A DNA stretch of 64,000 bases. Origin: Syntrophus buswellii. Lineage in GTDB: Bacteria; Desulfobacterota; Syntrophia; Syntrophales; Syntrophaceae. Shown here piece after piece: positions 50,597 to 59,703 of this stretch (positions within the stretch are counted from its first letter, which is position 1; every line of letters begins with the position of its first letter). The notes beneath the pieces are model-generated. The model had not been told where the DNA came from, did no database searches, and was given only the letters and a program-made list of their open reading frames with translations. Location: contig NZ_CP175563.1 in the NCBI RefSeq assembly GCF_046097065.1, forward strand, positions 124,001 to 188,000, in the 5' to 3' direction. The translations under genes were made by a program, and so were the position numbers.

Positions 50597-51130
50597 ATGT
50601 CACTTGGACTCATCGTCAAAACGGGCCGCATCCTCACCGCGCGGCTGCTCATGGGAGACCCCATTGAAGGCATCACCCATTGCGCCATCGGTGACGGGGA
50701 CGCCACGTTCACCGATCCCGTCAATCCGCCCGCGCCGGACATCGACCAAACGACGCTCAAGAATGAGCGGGCCCGCAAAAAGCAGTACAAGCGCACCTTT
50801 CTCAAGGAGGACCCGGAAGGGACGCTCATCGTCAACGGCATTCATTACATCGAGACCGCCGAGGAAACCCAGACCATCGGCGTCTTCTTCCACTTCGAGG
50901 AAAACGAGGCCAACGGCATCACCATCCGGGAATACGGCTTCTTCGGCGGCGACGTGGCCTACATCGCCGGACTCCAGTCCGATTATGCGGCTAACGGCGT
51001 TTACCACCCGGACACCAATCCGACCGGTGAGGTGCTCGATCCCGGCTATCTGTACGAAGTGAAGAACATCCCCGACTTCAACAAGACCTCGGACACGCGG
51101 GTGGAGCTGGTCGGGGTCATCAAGATTTAG
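50597..51130 (+). CDS. tail fibre/collar-type protein
   Basis: 177 residues. ITHCAIGDGDATFTDPVNPP, KNERARKKQYKRTFLKED, GVFFHFEENEANGITIREYG recall the N-terminal domain of phage tail-collar and fibre proteins (GdG...P....L..E..R.......F, then IREYGLF). AAGGAGG upstream. It may attach fibres to the baseplate. Confidence 0.6.
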   Translation: MSLGLIVKTGRILTARLLMGDPIEGITHCAIGDGDATFTDPVNPPAPDIDQTTLKNERARKKQYKRTFLKEDPEGTLIVNGIHYIETAEETQTIGVFFHFEENEANGITIREYGFFGGDVAYIAGLQSDYAANGVYHPDTNPTGEVLDPGYLYEVKNIPDFNKTSDTRVELVGVIKI

Positions 51131-51141
51131 GAGGAAAAACC

Positions 51142-54100
51142 ATGTCCATTTCGCGCGATACGTTCGACCCGGCGAAGAACTACAAGCGGGTCCGCTACCA
51201 CCAGGACCGGGACCTGCTCGACTCGGAGCTCAACGAGCAGCAGGACATCATCAACCAAGAGCGCAGGAAGCTCGCGGACATCCTTTTCAAAGAAGGGGCC
51301 ATCGTCAGCGGCTTCGGCGTGACGGTAGCGGCCAACGTGCTCACCGTGGCCGAAGGCCTGGTCTACATCGATGGCTGTCTGGAGCGCGTGCCCGGCGCGG
51401 TGCTCACCTACGACCCGGCCAAGACGAGCGGCGCGGATTACGTCTATGTCGAACTGCTCAAGTACAACTACAGCTACAACCAGGATGCCGTGCTCATCAA
51501 CCCAGCCACCGGCGAACCCACCGCCGAGCGGGAGAAGTGGGTGTTGTCGCTCAAGGACCACGACACGAGCGGCGAGGCCTTGCCCAATAACGTGACCCAG
51601 CGAAAGGTGGTCGCGGTCCACAAGTTTGACCGTGAAACCGGCGACGTGACGGCGACCGTCCGAGAGAAATCGAATCTCTACCTGCAGGACCTGCTCGGGA
51701 CGCTGCCGGGAAGCCGCATCACGGTGGCGTCGATCACCGAGGACCAGCTCGCCTTCGCCGCCGCCGAGGGGCTGAATTCGCTTCTCCAGAACCTGGCCGA
51801 GCGGACCTACGACCAGGCCGGCAGTTATCTGGTCAAGGGACTCGATAGCTTCATCGGCGACAACGACGGTGAGAACATCGAGGTGATCACCAATGCGGGC
51901 CGGGCCTATATCCAAGGGTTCCGCCTGCAGAAGGACATGCCCACAACCACCTTGGTGCCCAAGTCCACGGCGGTCAAGTCGGTCCGCGGCGAACAGAAGA
52001 CCTACGTGGTCGGCACCCGGCGCTATGCCCTCAACAACACGCCTCTCAAGGAAACCACTCAGGTCGAGGCCATCGTCGAGATCGTCTCCAACATCACCCG
52101 CGGTTCCGTCGGGGGCGGCGAGGACCTGCTCGTCCCCAACCCGGTGGTGGATATCCTCGAGGTGAGCCAGGGCGCGACGGTCTTTCAAGAAGGCGCGGAT
52201 TGGCAGCAGTCCGGCAACTACGTCGACTGGCTGGGCTCCGGCAACGAACCGGCAATCGGCACGACCTACACCGTCCGCTGGACCTACACCAAACAAATGA
52301 TCAAGGGGACGGACTACGTGGACGGAGGTTGGTTCGGACGTTCGGGCCATCCGGCGGCGGACGAGTATTTTTATCTGGTCACGGTTCAGAGCGCCACCGG
52401 TGAGACTCAGTATGATTCCACCAAAGTCGTGTCGCGCGATACCCTGACGGGGGAAATCACCCGCCTCTCCTGGCTGCCAGTAAGCGGCGCGACCGGTTAC
52501 CGCATCTATCGCGGCACGCAGAACACGGTCCGCGCGGATTTCCAGCGGCTCAAGGACGTGGCCTCCGGGGTTACGTCCTACACGGACGACGGCGCGGACG
52601 TGATCGTCGGCGGCAACCCGCCCGCATCCAACACGAGCGGCCTGACCATGTCCCCGGTGCAGGTCGAACCCGGCAACCTTTCCATCATCAACTTCGGCCG
52701 CACCAACATCGGCGACGAGCCGGTGGCCGGCTCCAACTGCAGCATCGACTACGACTACTACATCGGACGCAAGGATATCATCTACGCCACCACCCGCGAG
52801 ATCAAACGGTTGGAAGGCGCTCCGGCGGATTGGCCGAAGCTGCCCATCGTTCCGGAAGGCACGCTCGGACTATGCAGCGTCGATTGTCCGCCGAACTCGG
52901 TGGATTTGACGGTCTTTAATTTCGGACTGACCCGCATCACCATGGACCAGATCCACGAGATCATCAAGGACGTCGAGGACCTCAAGTACAACGACGCCCA
53001 GTTCCAGATGAACAATGAACTGCAGAACCGGGACGCCCAGACCAAGAAGGGCGTCTATTCCGACGACTTCTCGAATGACGCCCAGTCCGACATCTATCAC
53101 AGCGAGTGGAGTGCCCGCATCGACCGGGTCCGTCGCTTCGCCGCACCGGCCAGGACAGCCTCAGCCACTGTGCTCACGATAAACCCCTCGGCGAGCAACG
53201 CATTGTTCAAGGGCAGCCTTGCGCTCCTCCCGGCCACTGAACGTGTGCTCATCGAACAGACCGACTGGTCCGAGGTCAAAAACATCAACCCCTATGCGGT
53301 ATTCGAGAAACCGGACGCGTCGGTGGAGGTCACTCCGAACATCGGCAGGCGAGGCCAGACCGGGATCGCCGTGGTCGGGTCCAATTTCCAGTCCAACGCG
53401 AACAACGTGACCATCCGCTGCGACGGCCAGGTGGTGGCGTCGGGAGTCCATGCGGATACGGCGGGCCGCGTGACCGCGTCCTTCGTTATCCCCGAGAACG
53501 TGCGCAACGGCAACCGCATCGTGGAAATGAACGACGGACTCTACTCGGCCCGGGCCAGCATTCAGATCAACGACCCGATGATCATCACCCGCATCGAACG
53601 CATCATCGAAGAACGTATTATCCGCGTGCCTGTGGTGGAGGTGGTCTGGCGCACGCAGATCGTCACCGTGCGAAACGATCCTCTGGCCCAAACGTTCAGC
53701 TTCACCCAGGACAAGGTGATCTCCAGCGTAGGGCTGTACTTCACCGCCAAGGACCCGTCCATCCCGGTCACGGTGCAGATCCGCGGCGTCACCACGGGTT
53801 TGCCCAACGGCATGATTTTCGCGGAAAAGGTCCTGGCACCAGGCGACGTGAATCTGAACGCCGAGACTAAGGTCGTCTTCGCCAATCCCTTCTACGCTCA
53901 GGCTGGAACCAGCTATGCGGTGGTGCTGCTCACCAACAGCACCAACTACCGCATGCGCGTCGCCACCCTGGGGCAACTGGGTCAAAACGGCGTGATCACC
54001 CGGCAGACCTATGTGGCCGGCGTGCTGCTGGAAAGCTCCAACGCCGAGACTTGGACCCCGCTCAACGGTTCCGATCTCACCATGAAAATCTACGGTTACG

Positions 54101-54690
54101 ACTTCCAGTCCAGTGGAGTGGTTCGCTTCCAACCCATCACCGGCGTGCAATTCAGCGATATGAACCTGGACGAGTATTCCTCCAGCCCTGAAGGCACCGG
54201 CATCGCTTGGGAGTATTCCACCGACGGCGGCGTCATCTGGGACGCCATCGTGCCCGCTGAGGAGGAGCGGCTCCCCAACCTGGCAAGTCAAGTGCTGGTC
54301 CGGGCGCTTTTTTCCAGCAACGCCGTTAATAACTCGCCGGCGTTGATTTACAAGGACGTGAACCTCATCGGATATCTCAACAACACGACGGGGGCGTACC
54401 TGAACCGCGAGAACGAACTCACCCAGGGCGTTTCCTCCACCAAGCTCTATACCCAGATGAATATCCCCAGCGGGACCACCATCAACTGGTTCGCCTCCAA
54501 CAACGGCGGGGCGACCTGGGAACCGATGTCAATCCAGACGACGCGGGAGATCGACCAGGAGTGGACGGAGTACACGCTCACCAGAACCTTCTCCGATCCG
54601 AACGGAAACAGGGTCCGCTACAAGGCGGAGATGACCGGCAACAACCTCGTGTATCCGAGGATTCACACCCTCGGCGCGACGCTGAGCTGA
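51142..54690 (+). CDS. DUF4815-containing large baseplate/fibre protein
   Basis: 1,182 residues. The first 400 (FDPAKNYKRVRYHQDRDLLD, ELNEQQDIINQERRKLADIL, VYVELLKYNYSYNQDAVLIN) are the DUF4815 pattern of large contractile-tail proteins. A fibronectin-like part (ITRLSWLPVSGATGYRIYRG) lies near 440, an IPT/TIG-like Ig domain (VEVTPNIGRRGQTGIAVVGS) near 730, and beta-sandwich repeats follow to the end. Probably a long fibre or network protein around the baseplate. Confidence 0.7.
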   Translation: MSISRDTFDPAKNYKRVRYHQDRDLLDSELNEQQDIINQERRKLADILFKEGAIVSGFGVTVAANVLTVAEGLVYIDGCLERVPGAVLTYDPAKTSGADYVYVELLKYNYSYNQDAVLINPATGEPTAEREKWVLSLKDHDTSGEALPNNVTQRKVVAVHKFDRETGDVTATVREKSNLYLQDLLGTLPGSRITVASITEDQLAFAAAEGLNSLLQNLAERTYDQAGSYLVKGLDSFIGDNDGENIEVITNAGRAYIQGFRLQKDMPTTTLVPKSTAVKSVRGEQKTYVVGTRRYALNNTPLKETTQVEAIVEIVSNITRGSVGGGEDLLVPNPVVDILEVSQGATVFQEGADWQQSGNYVDWLGSGNEPAIGTTYTVRWTYTKQMIKGTDYVDGGWFGRSGHPAADEYFYLVTVQSATGETQYDSTKVVSRDTLTGEITRLSWLPVSGATGYRIYRGTQNTVRADFQRLKDVASGVTSYTDDGADVIVGGNPPASNTSGLTMSPVQVEPGNLSIINFGRTNIGDEPVAGSNCSIDYDYYIGRKDIIYATTREIKRLEGAPADWPKLPIVPEGTLGLCSVDCPPNSVDLTVFNFGLTRITMDQIHEIIKDVEDLKYNDAQFQMNNELQNRDAQTKKGVYSDDFSNDAQSDIYHSEWSARIDRVRRFAAPARTASATVLTINPSASNALFKGSLALLPATERVLIEQTDWSEVKNINPYAVFEKPDASVEVTPNIGRRGQTGIAVVGSNFQSNANNVTIRCDGQVVASGVHADTAGRVTASFVIPENVRNGNRIVEMNDGLYSARASIQINDPMIITRIERIIEERIIRVPVVEVVWRTQIVTVRNDPLAQTFSFTQDKVISSVGLYFTAKDPSIPVTVQIRGVTTGLPNGMIFAEKVLAPGDVNLNAETKVVFANPFYAQAGTSYAVVLLTNSTNYRMRVATLGQLGQNGVITRQTYVAGVLLESSNAETWTPLNGSDLTMKIYGYDFQSSGVVRFQPITGVQFSDMNLDEYSSSPEGTGIAWEYSTDGGVIWDAIVPAEEERLPNLASQVLVRALFSSNAVNNSPALIYKDVNLIGYLNNTTGAYLNRENELTQGVSSTKLYTQMNIPSGTTINWFASNNGGATWEPMSIQTTREIDQEWTEYTLTRTFSDPNGNRVRYKAEMTGNNLVYPRIHTLGATLS

Positions 54691-54703
54691 TCGGAGGGAC
54701 GTC

Positions 54704-55009
54704 ATGATCGTTCGAAGACAAGGCGGATTGACCGAGTTCATTCCATCACCACAGGAGAAGCGCGACGGTGTCCTCCGGGATCACACCCTCGAACTGCTCG
54801 CCAACCTCGACGCCCGCATGCGGCGCATCGAGGAGCGACACGGCATCTCCCCGGACGCCGCGGAGGCGTTCGCCGAACTCATGGCCCGCATCAAGCGGGA
54901 GGAGATCGAGGCCGGGCGGATCAACCGGGAACTGATGGACGCCGGATACCTGCATGAAGACCTGTCCGCCGCGGTGCTTGCGGCGAAGGCCGGGAGGAAC
55001 CAACTATGA
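54704..55009 (+). CDS. small helical protein in the fibre operon
   Basis: 101 residues, helical: VLRDHTLELLANLDARMRRI, AAEAFAELMARIKREEIEAG. It overlaps the fibre gene that follows by four bases. Probably an assembly factor or small structural protein. No family recognised. Confidence 0.5.
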   Translation: MIVRRQGGLTEFIPSPQEKRDGVLRDHTLELLANLDARMRRIEERHGISPDAAEAFAELMARIKREEIEAGRINRELMDAGYLHEDLSAAVLAAKAGRNQL

Positions 55010-56319
55010 GCAACATTATCAAGAGCAACACCGATACGATTCTGGAACTGCCCGCGCTGACCGGCACGCTCGGGCCCGGAAAGACCGCCGTCGTTCAGGC
55101 GATGACCCCGGACCTGCTGCGCGCCGTGGACCTCGGCCTGCTGCTGGTCCCCTCCGGAGCGGAACCGCCCGAGGGGCTGCCGCCGGTCGTGTTCGACCAC
55201 CGCTACCCGCACGTCCTGCCTCTTACGGCCGGGCGCGCTTACTATGTCCGCATTCTCCGGTCCACGGACGCTTTCCACGACGGAACCCGGCCACGGAACT
55301 TCATCGCCTATTACGGAGACGGTGCTGGTACGACTTGCGCCTTCTCCGACGACGGGATCATCTGGGACACGGAGAAAAAAGTCACCGGCATCGCGGCCAA
55401 CGGCTATCACGTGGTTTGCGGGCTGGAGGCCGCAAACCGGCTGCGCATCCTCTACTGGAACCCTGACGTTCCCAACCAGCCCTATGCCATGGCCGGACTG
55501 CGCACAGCGGTCTGTGATCCGTCGGTTGCCCCCGCCGCGTTCACGGGCGATACCCCGTGTTCCGGTGACCTGGTGACCGAGGGAAGCGTCCAGGTCTGGA
55601 ACCGCGGTCATTACGGGCCGTCGTTCCTCTGGTACAACCCGCTGCCCACTTCGGTCGAAGGAAGACCTTTCACCTGGCGTTACGCCATGTATTTCATCGC
55701 CTCGACCGGCGGCAACGACAGCCTCGGTCTGGCTTGTTCCCACGACGCGGTCGTATGGAAGCTGTTCGGAAACGGTCCGATCCTCTCCGGCTTGATCGAC
55801 CCACAGCCGTGGGAAGGCGCAAACGGCTACGTCTCCGCCGCCCACGTCGAGCGGCTTTCCGACGGAAGATGGTGGATGCTCTACTCCGGGGGCTCTGCGG
55901 GAAATGCCGGAATCGGCTACGCATGGTCGTGGGATCGCGTCCACTGGCGCAAGGCCGAGATCAACCCGGTATTCAAAAACGGCAGCGGGCCGTTTTTTGA
56001 ACGATGCTATACGCCGAGTCTGGTCCGGGACGCCAACGGCTCGCTGCTCCTTTACCGCGCGGCCAAGGATGCGACCGCCTACCGGACCTTCGTTTCCCGT
56101 CTGCGGGCACCGGCCCTCGGATGGCGTGACTTGCTCGGCCCGGACCGGCTCGGTCAGGGGCTCACTGCGCGGGAAGCTGTCCGGCGTGGCGTCGGCACCC
56201 AGGCCGAGCGTGACGCTGCCATCCCAGCCCCGTCCATGGGCGACGAGTGGTTCAACACCGACCTCGCGGGCGGCGGAAAGTGGGAGAAACACACCGGGAC
56301 GATCTGGAAGCAGACCTGA
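55006..56319 (+). CDS. receptor-binding protein with five-bladed beta-propeller (GH-like)
   Basis: 437 residues. After an N-terminal attachment part (ELPALTGTLGPGKTAVV), repeated blade motifs occur: AFSDDGIIWDTEKKVT, ACSHDAVVWKLFGNGPIL, GRWWMLYSGGSAGNAGIGYA followed by WSWDRVHWRKA, and RCYTPSLVRDANGSLLLY. S-x-D-x-x-x-W with alternating ALxYS strands is typical of GH43/GH32-like propellers. Catalytic acids are not certain, so it could bind or cut host polysaccharide. Last gene of the late tail operon. Confidence 0.65.
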   Translation: MSNIIKSNTDTILELPALTGTLGPGKTAVVQAMTPDLLRAVDLGLLLVPSGAEPPEGLPPVVFDHRYPHVLPLTAGRAYYVRILRSTDAFHDGTRPRNFIAYYGDGAGTTCAFSDDGIIWDTEKKVTGIAANGYHVVCGLEAANRLRILYWNPDVPNQPYAMAGLRTAVCDPSVAPAAFTGDTPCSGDLVTEGSVQVWNRGHYGPSFLWYNPLPTSVEGRPFTWRYAMYFIASTGGNDSLGLACSHDAVVWKLFGNGPILSGLIDPQPWEGANGYVSAAHVERLSDGRWWMLYSGGSAGNAGIGYAWSWDRVHWRKAEINPVFKNGSGPFFERCYTPSLVRDANGSLLLYRAAKDATAYRTFVSRLRAPALGWRDLLGPDRLGQGLTAREAVRRGVGTQAERDAAIPAPSMGDEWFNTDLAGGGKWEKHTGTIWKQT

Positions 56320-56361
56320 TTTCCGGAACACCTCACTTTTCTTTGGATGCCGGGAAACCCC

Positions 56362-56388
56362 GTAACCCCGCGTGTTTCCGCGGGTTAC
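56362..56388 (+). terminator. GC hairpin after the late operon
   Basis: GTAACC(C)CGCG and CGCGGGTTAC form a stem with one bulged C. No T-run follows. A second weak inverted repeat, ACATAAC/GTTATGT, lies at 56399-56429. The 213-base gap separates tail genes from the amidoligase operon; it probably holds the end of one and start of the other, but no clear promoter is seen. Confidence 0.35.
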
Positions 56389-56532
56389 GCTCCCATGTAC
56401 ATAACTCATTGGAATCAAAGGGGTTATGTGTCGAATTCGCCTTGCTTTCTGTTCGGAAAGAAGCCTGTATGTGTGTGAACAGAAGAGCCAATCCCTTGCC
56501 GGGAAAGGGCTTACAGAACGCAAGGAGAGACC

Positions 56533-57528
56533 ATGGACTTACGCCGGATCAACTTCGGAATCGAGATCGAGACAGTCAAACGGACGCGCGAGCGGGTGGC
56601 CCAGGCGATTCAGTCGGTGGTGGGCGGCCAGGTCCGCCACATCGGCAGCCCGGGGAGCTTCGACCCCTGGGAGGTCACCGACGACCATGGACGGGTTTGG
56701 AAAGTGGTGTCCGACGGTTCGCTCATCAATGTGCCGGTCCACCTGCGAGCCGAGGTGGTGAGTCCCGTCCTGTCTTACGAGGATATCCCCGTCCTCCAGG
56801 AGGTCGTCCGGGCGCTGCGGGCCTGCGGAGCCAAGGTGGACGAACGCTGCGGCATCCACGTCCACGTCGACGCCACGGCCTTTGACGGCCGGACCCTCGC
56901 GAATCTCGCCAAGATCGTCTACAAACAGGAAGCGCTCATACTCACCGCTCTGGGAGTGAACGAGACCCGCCGCCGGAGCTACAGCAAGCCGGTGAGCGAC
57001 GATCTCATCGCGCAGATCGAGCGTCGCCGTCCCAGGACCAGGGACCAGCTCAACCACATTTGGTACGGCTGCCACAACCGGCAGCCCCAGCACTACGACA
57101 GCACCCGCTACCACGGGGTGAACCTGCACAACGTCTGGTACCGGGGCACGGTTGAGTTCCGCTGGTTCGAAGGGACGCTCCACGCGGGAAAGGTGAAAGC
57201 CTATGTCCAACTGGTCCTCGCCGTGGCAGCCAAGGCGCTGAACGGACGGGCAGCATCGAGCCGCAAGAGGTCCTTCGACCCGCAGAGCGCCCGGTACGAC
57301 TTCCGGGTCTTCCTGCTCCACCTGGGGCTCATCGGCGACGAGTTCAAGACAGCGCGCAAGCATCTGATCGCCGCCCTGCCAGGAGACTCGGCCTTCAAAC
57401 GCGGCAGGGTGAAACCAAACGAACAATCCGCCCCAAAGGTGGAACCCCTCACGGAGGCCGGGCCCGAAACCCGGCCTCCGGCATTTTCGGGGGACGAGAC
57501 CGGCGGGACGCAAGGAGGCGCGTCATGA
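56533..57528 (+). CDS. amidoligase (Amidoligase_2 family)
   Basis: 331 residues. Signature residues: INFGIEIETV (acidic metal ligands near 10-13), VVSDGSL, EVVSPVLSYED, CGIHVHVDA at C106, and a C-terminal Arg/Glu block VEFRWFEGT near 207-215. This is the glutamine-synthetase-like amidoligase family predicted to form amide or peptide bonds using ATP. GGAGAG precedes ATG 56533. The C-terminal 50 residues are a Pro/Glu-rich tail. It is the first gene of a four-gene overlapping operon with a glutamine amidotransferase and a gamma-glutamylcyclotransferase, the partner set predicted for these enzymes. Confidence 0.82.
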   Translation: MDLRRINFGIEIETVKRTRERVAQAIQSVVGGQVRHIGSPGSFDPWEVTDDHGRVWKVVSDGSLINVPVHLRAEVVSPVLSYEDIPVLQEVVRALRACGAKVDERCGIHVHVDATAFDGRTLANLAKIVYKQEALILTALGVNETRRRSYSKPVSDDLIAQIERRRPRTRDQLNHIWYGCHNRQPQHYDSTRYHGVNLHNVWYRGTVEFRWFEGTLHAGKVKAYVQLVLAVAAKALNGRAASSRKRSFDPQSARYDFRVFLLHLGLIGDEFKTARKHLIAALPGDSAFKRGRVKPNEQSAPKVEPLTEAGPETRPPAFSGDETGGTQGGAS

Positions 57529-58025
57529 GAGTGCTGATTCGAAACACCGCCCTCGACGGGCGACCGCTTGAAGGCGACGGCGAGGTCTTCACCGGGGAGA
57601 CGGTAACCGAGATGGTTCAAGCCATGAAAGGAGCCACCCTTTTTTCCGACCAGCGGGACATCGAGGACTACATCGACATGGTCCTGCGCAACGCCAAGAT
57701 GCTGTCCGGTGTCGAGTTGGCGGTCCGGGGCGACACGGCAGAGGAAAAAGCCGCATCCTTTTTAGATGCATTGATCAAACACGGCCTTGCCGAGGTACAG
57801 GACGACAAGCCCGCGCGGATACCGATTCCTGCCATTGTCTGGCAGGGCATCGACGCGGTCCGACTCTCCGGGCAGACCAACATGCTCGACCGACCGGTCG
57901 TCGCCCGGCTGGCCGGGGAGCTCGGATGGTCCGACGCCGCGCGCTGGATCGCGGAGCACCCGAAGGAATATGCCGAGGGCGTCTTCCGCGGTTTTGTCGT
58001 CGACCCGCAGGGAGGGAAATCCTGA
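57525..58025 (+). CDS. DUF5049-like phage protein
   Basis: 166 residues. The C-terminal half (IPAIVWQGIDAVRLSGQTNM followed by LAGELGWSDAARWI and EYAEGVFRGF) matches a pattern I associate with DUF5049, a small phage protein of unknown role. The N-terminal half (TVTEMVQAMKGATLFSDQRD) is unassigned. It overlaps amidoligase and amidotransferase genes at both ends, so it is part of the same pathway or complex by context. Confidence 0.55.
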   Translation: MRVLIRNTALDGRPLEGDGEVFTGETVTEMVQAMKGATLFSDQRDIEDYIDMVLRNAKMLSGVELAVRGDTAEEKAASFLDALIKHGLAEVQDDKPARIPIPAIVWQGIDAVRLSGQTNMLDRPVVARLAGELGWSDAARWIAEHPKEYAEGVFRGFVVDPQGGKS

Positions 58026-58807
58026 TGTGCGGGCTCGCGGGCGTCATCTTCGGAAAAAAACGGCGGCGCGTCGAGGAGAGGGAGCACCTCGCCTGGCTCT
58101 TCACGCGCCTGCTGCTGCTGAGCGAGGAGCGTGGTCCACATGCCACCGGCGCGGCATGGCTTGATGTCGACGGCGGACACCGTCTCTTCAAACGCCCGGT
58201 GACGGCCGAGCGGTTCGTGATGGACAAGGCCTTCGCCGAACTCCTGGCCTCCATGGACAACCGCGCCACGCTCCTGCTCGGCCATACCCGGTGGCGCACC
58301 CGAGGGGACGAGCGGGTCAACAGCAACAACCACCCGATCCGCGCCGGGGAGGTGATCGGCACCCACAACGGCACCATTTACAACGCCGACTACCTGTTCC
58401 GGCGCTGGAAGATGCGGCGCTTCGCCGAGGTGGACAGCGAGATTCTGTTCCGCCTGGCCGCGAACGCCGCCCGGGACGGGGCCATGGATATCGAGCGGTT
58501 CAAAGCCCGGCTCCGACGCTGCCGCGGGCAAATCACCGCCGTCATCGCCTGCCGGACCGACCCGGGCACCGTCTTTGTGCTCAAGGGGAACCGGCCGTTG
58601 GAACTGCGCTGGCATCCCCGCCGCAAAGCGGTTCTCTACGCTTCGGACCCCGCATACCTCGACGCCGTGCTGGCGGAGGAAAAAGGCTGGCGTGAGATTG
58701 CGGTCCCGCCCATGAGCCTGGTGGTGTTCCGGCGCGAGAACCTGGCCGGGTACTCGGTGGAACCGTTCGAGTTCGTCGCCCAAGAGAGAAAGGGCGCGGA
58801 GCCATGA
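58025..58807 (+). CDS. class II glutamine amidotransferase
   Basis: 260 residues. MCGLAGVIFG places the nucleophile Cys at position 2 after Met removal, followed by ERGPHATGAAW, GHTRWRTRG, NNHPI, GTHNGTIYN and DSEILFRLA. These are all glutamine-binding and oxyanion motifs of the Ntn-type GATase II fold. No synthetase domain follows, so ammonia is presumably passed to a partner such as the amidoligase. ATG 58025 shares bases with the preceding stop; the ATGTGC start is needed to expose Cys2. Confidence 0.85.
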   Translation: MCGLAGVIFGKKRRRVEEREHLAWLFTRLLLLSEERGPHATGAAWLDVDGGHRLFKRPVTAERFVMDKAFAELLASMDNRATLLLGHTRWRTRGDERVNSNNHPIRAGEVIGTHNGTIYNADYLFRRWKMRRFAEVDSEILFRLAANAARDGAMDIERFKARLRRCRGQITAVIACRTDPGTVFVLKGNRPLELRWHPRRKAVLYASDPAYLDAVLAEEKGWREIAVPPMSLVVFRRENLAGYSVEPFEFVAQERKGAEP

Positions 58808-59379
58808 CAGACACTCCAACGAACCCCATGAACCAGGCAATGAACTCAACAGAACCCTTGAAGCCGAACACAAACGGAATGCTGAGACTCTTCGTCTACG
58901 GCACACTGAAGCGCGGTTTCTGGAACCACGACCGCTTCTGCCGGGGAGTCCTGGCGGTGGAGGACGCCTTGGTCCGCGGCCGCCTCTTCGAGACATCCTC
59001 CGGAATCCCGATCCTGCAGGTCCCGGAGGAGGATATCCTCGCCGTCGGGACCACCAATCCACTCGCCGACGTGGCCACACAAGCGCGCGTCGTGGCTCGC
59101 ATGTCCAATCCCGAGCCAACCCCCGACCGGCTTCCGAAGAAGGGCACAAGCGCGCCCTGGGCCCCCGTGTACGGGGAGATTCTCACCTTCGACGATCCCG
59201 AAACCCGCCTTTTGGCCATCGACCGGCTGGAGGGGTTTCACCCCGGCGGTCCCTGCCTCTACCGCCGTGTTCTGGTCCCTGTCCGGGCAAGCGGAACCAG
59301 GCTCCCGGTCTGGCTCTATGCGATGGGGGATCGCTGGACCGGGAGCTTCAAGGAGCTAACCGGCGGAATCTGGCGCTGA
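58804..59379 (+). CDS. gamma-glutamylcyclotransferase (AIG2-like)
   Basis: 191 residues. LFVYGTLKRGFWNHDRF, VRGRLFETSSGIP, PVYGEILTFDD, AIDRLEGFHPGGPCLYRRVL are the GGCT/AIG2 motifs, with YGTLxxG for substrate and the catalytic Glu in LEGF. Such enzymes release 5-oxoproline from gamma-glutamyl amines. A variable loop (about 80-115) is longer than usual. The start overlaps the amidotransferase stop (ATGA). It likely trims or recycles the product of the upstream enzymes. Confidence 0.8.
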   Translation: MTDTPTNPMNQAMNSTEPLKPNTNGMLRLFVYGTLKRGFWNHDRFCRGVLAVEDALVRGRLFETSSGIPILQVPEEDILAVGTTNPLADVATQARVVARMSNPEPTPDRLPKKGTSAPWAPVYGEILTFDDPETRLLAIDRLEGFHPGGPCLYRRVLVPVRASGTRLPVWLYAMGDRWTGSFKELTGGIWR

Positions 59380-59390
59380 TTTTTCCCTCT

Positions 59391-59435
59391 GCGCTTTCAA
59401 AAGCGCTTGACAGCAACTGTCAATAACTGTAAATT
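59391..59435 (+). promoter_or_regulatory. BREX operon promoter with palindromic operator
   Basis: TTGACA (59407-59412), a 17-base spacer and TAAATT (59430-59435) form a near-consensus promoter. The -35 lies in a perfect palindrome, TTGACAG-CAA-CTGTCAA (59407-59423). Just upstream, GCGCTTT-CA-AAAGCGC (59391-59406) is another perfect palindrome, possibly a second operator or the end hairpin of the preceding operon. The HTH gene starts 61 bases downstream of the -10. Confidence 0.65.
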
Positions 59436-59496
59436 ATGTGCTTGATATGAGGCATGCTGGGTCGAACTTTGCATTGAGACCAGAGAGGTGCGCTTG

Positions 59497-59703
59497 ATGG
59501 ATGAAAAACCAGGTGACGTACTGACCATCGAAGAGTTGGCCGCCTACCTGAAAATACCGAAGTCGACGCTCTACAAGCTCGTTCGGGAAGGCAAGATCCC
59601 CTCCCAGAAGATCGGCCGGCACTGGCGTTTCCGGAAAGGAGCCATTGACCACTGGCTTGAGGAAACGCGAGCGAACGAGCCCGGTTCAGGAGGAGATCGC
59701 TAA
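59497..59703 (+). CDS. excisionase/MerR-type HTH DNA-binding protein
   Basis: 68 residues. LTIEELAAYLKIPKSTLYKL, then REGKIPSQKIGRHWRF and IDHWLE are the excisionase-family winged HTH pattern. GAGAGG is 8 bases upstream of ATG 59497, so I prefer it to the GTG at 59488. It shares one base with BrxF. Small HTH genes commonly open BREX-3 operons; autoregulation through the palindrome at 59407 is likely but inferred. Confidence 0.75.
   Translation: MDEKPGDVLTIEELAAYLKIPKSTLYKLVREGKIPSQKIGRHWRFRKGAIDHWLEETRANEPGSGGDR

Noticed and set aside
56330..56530. tRNA gene as attachment site after the tail operon
   Set aside because: Hairpins are present but no cloverleaf, anticodon arm or T-loop consensus can be drawn.
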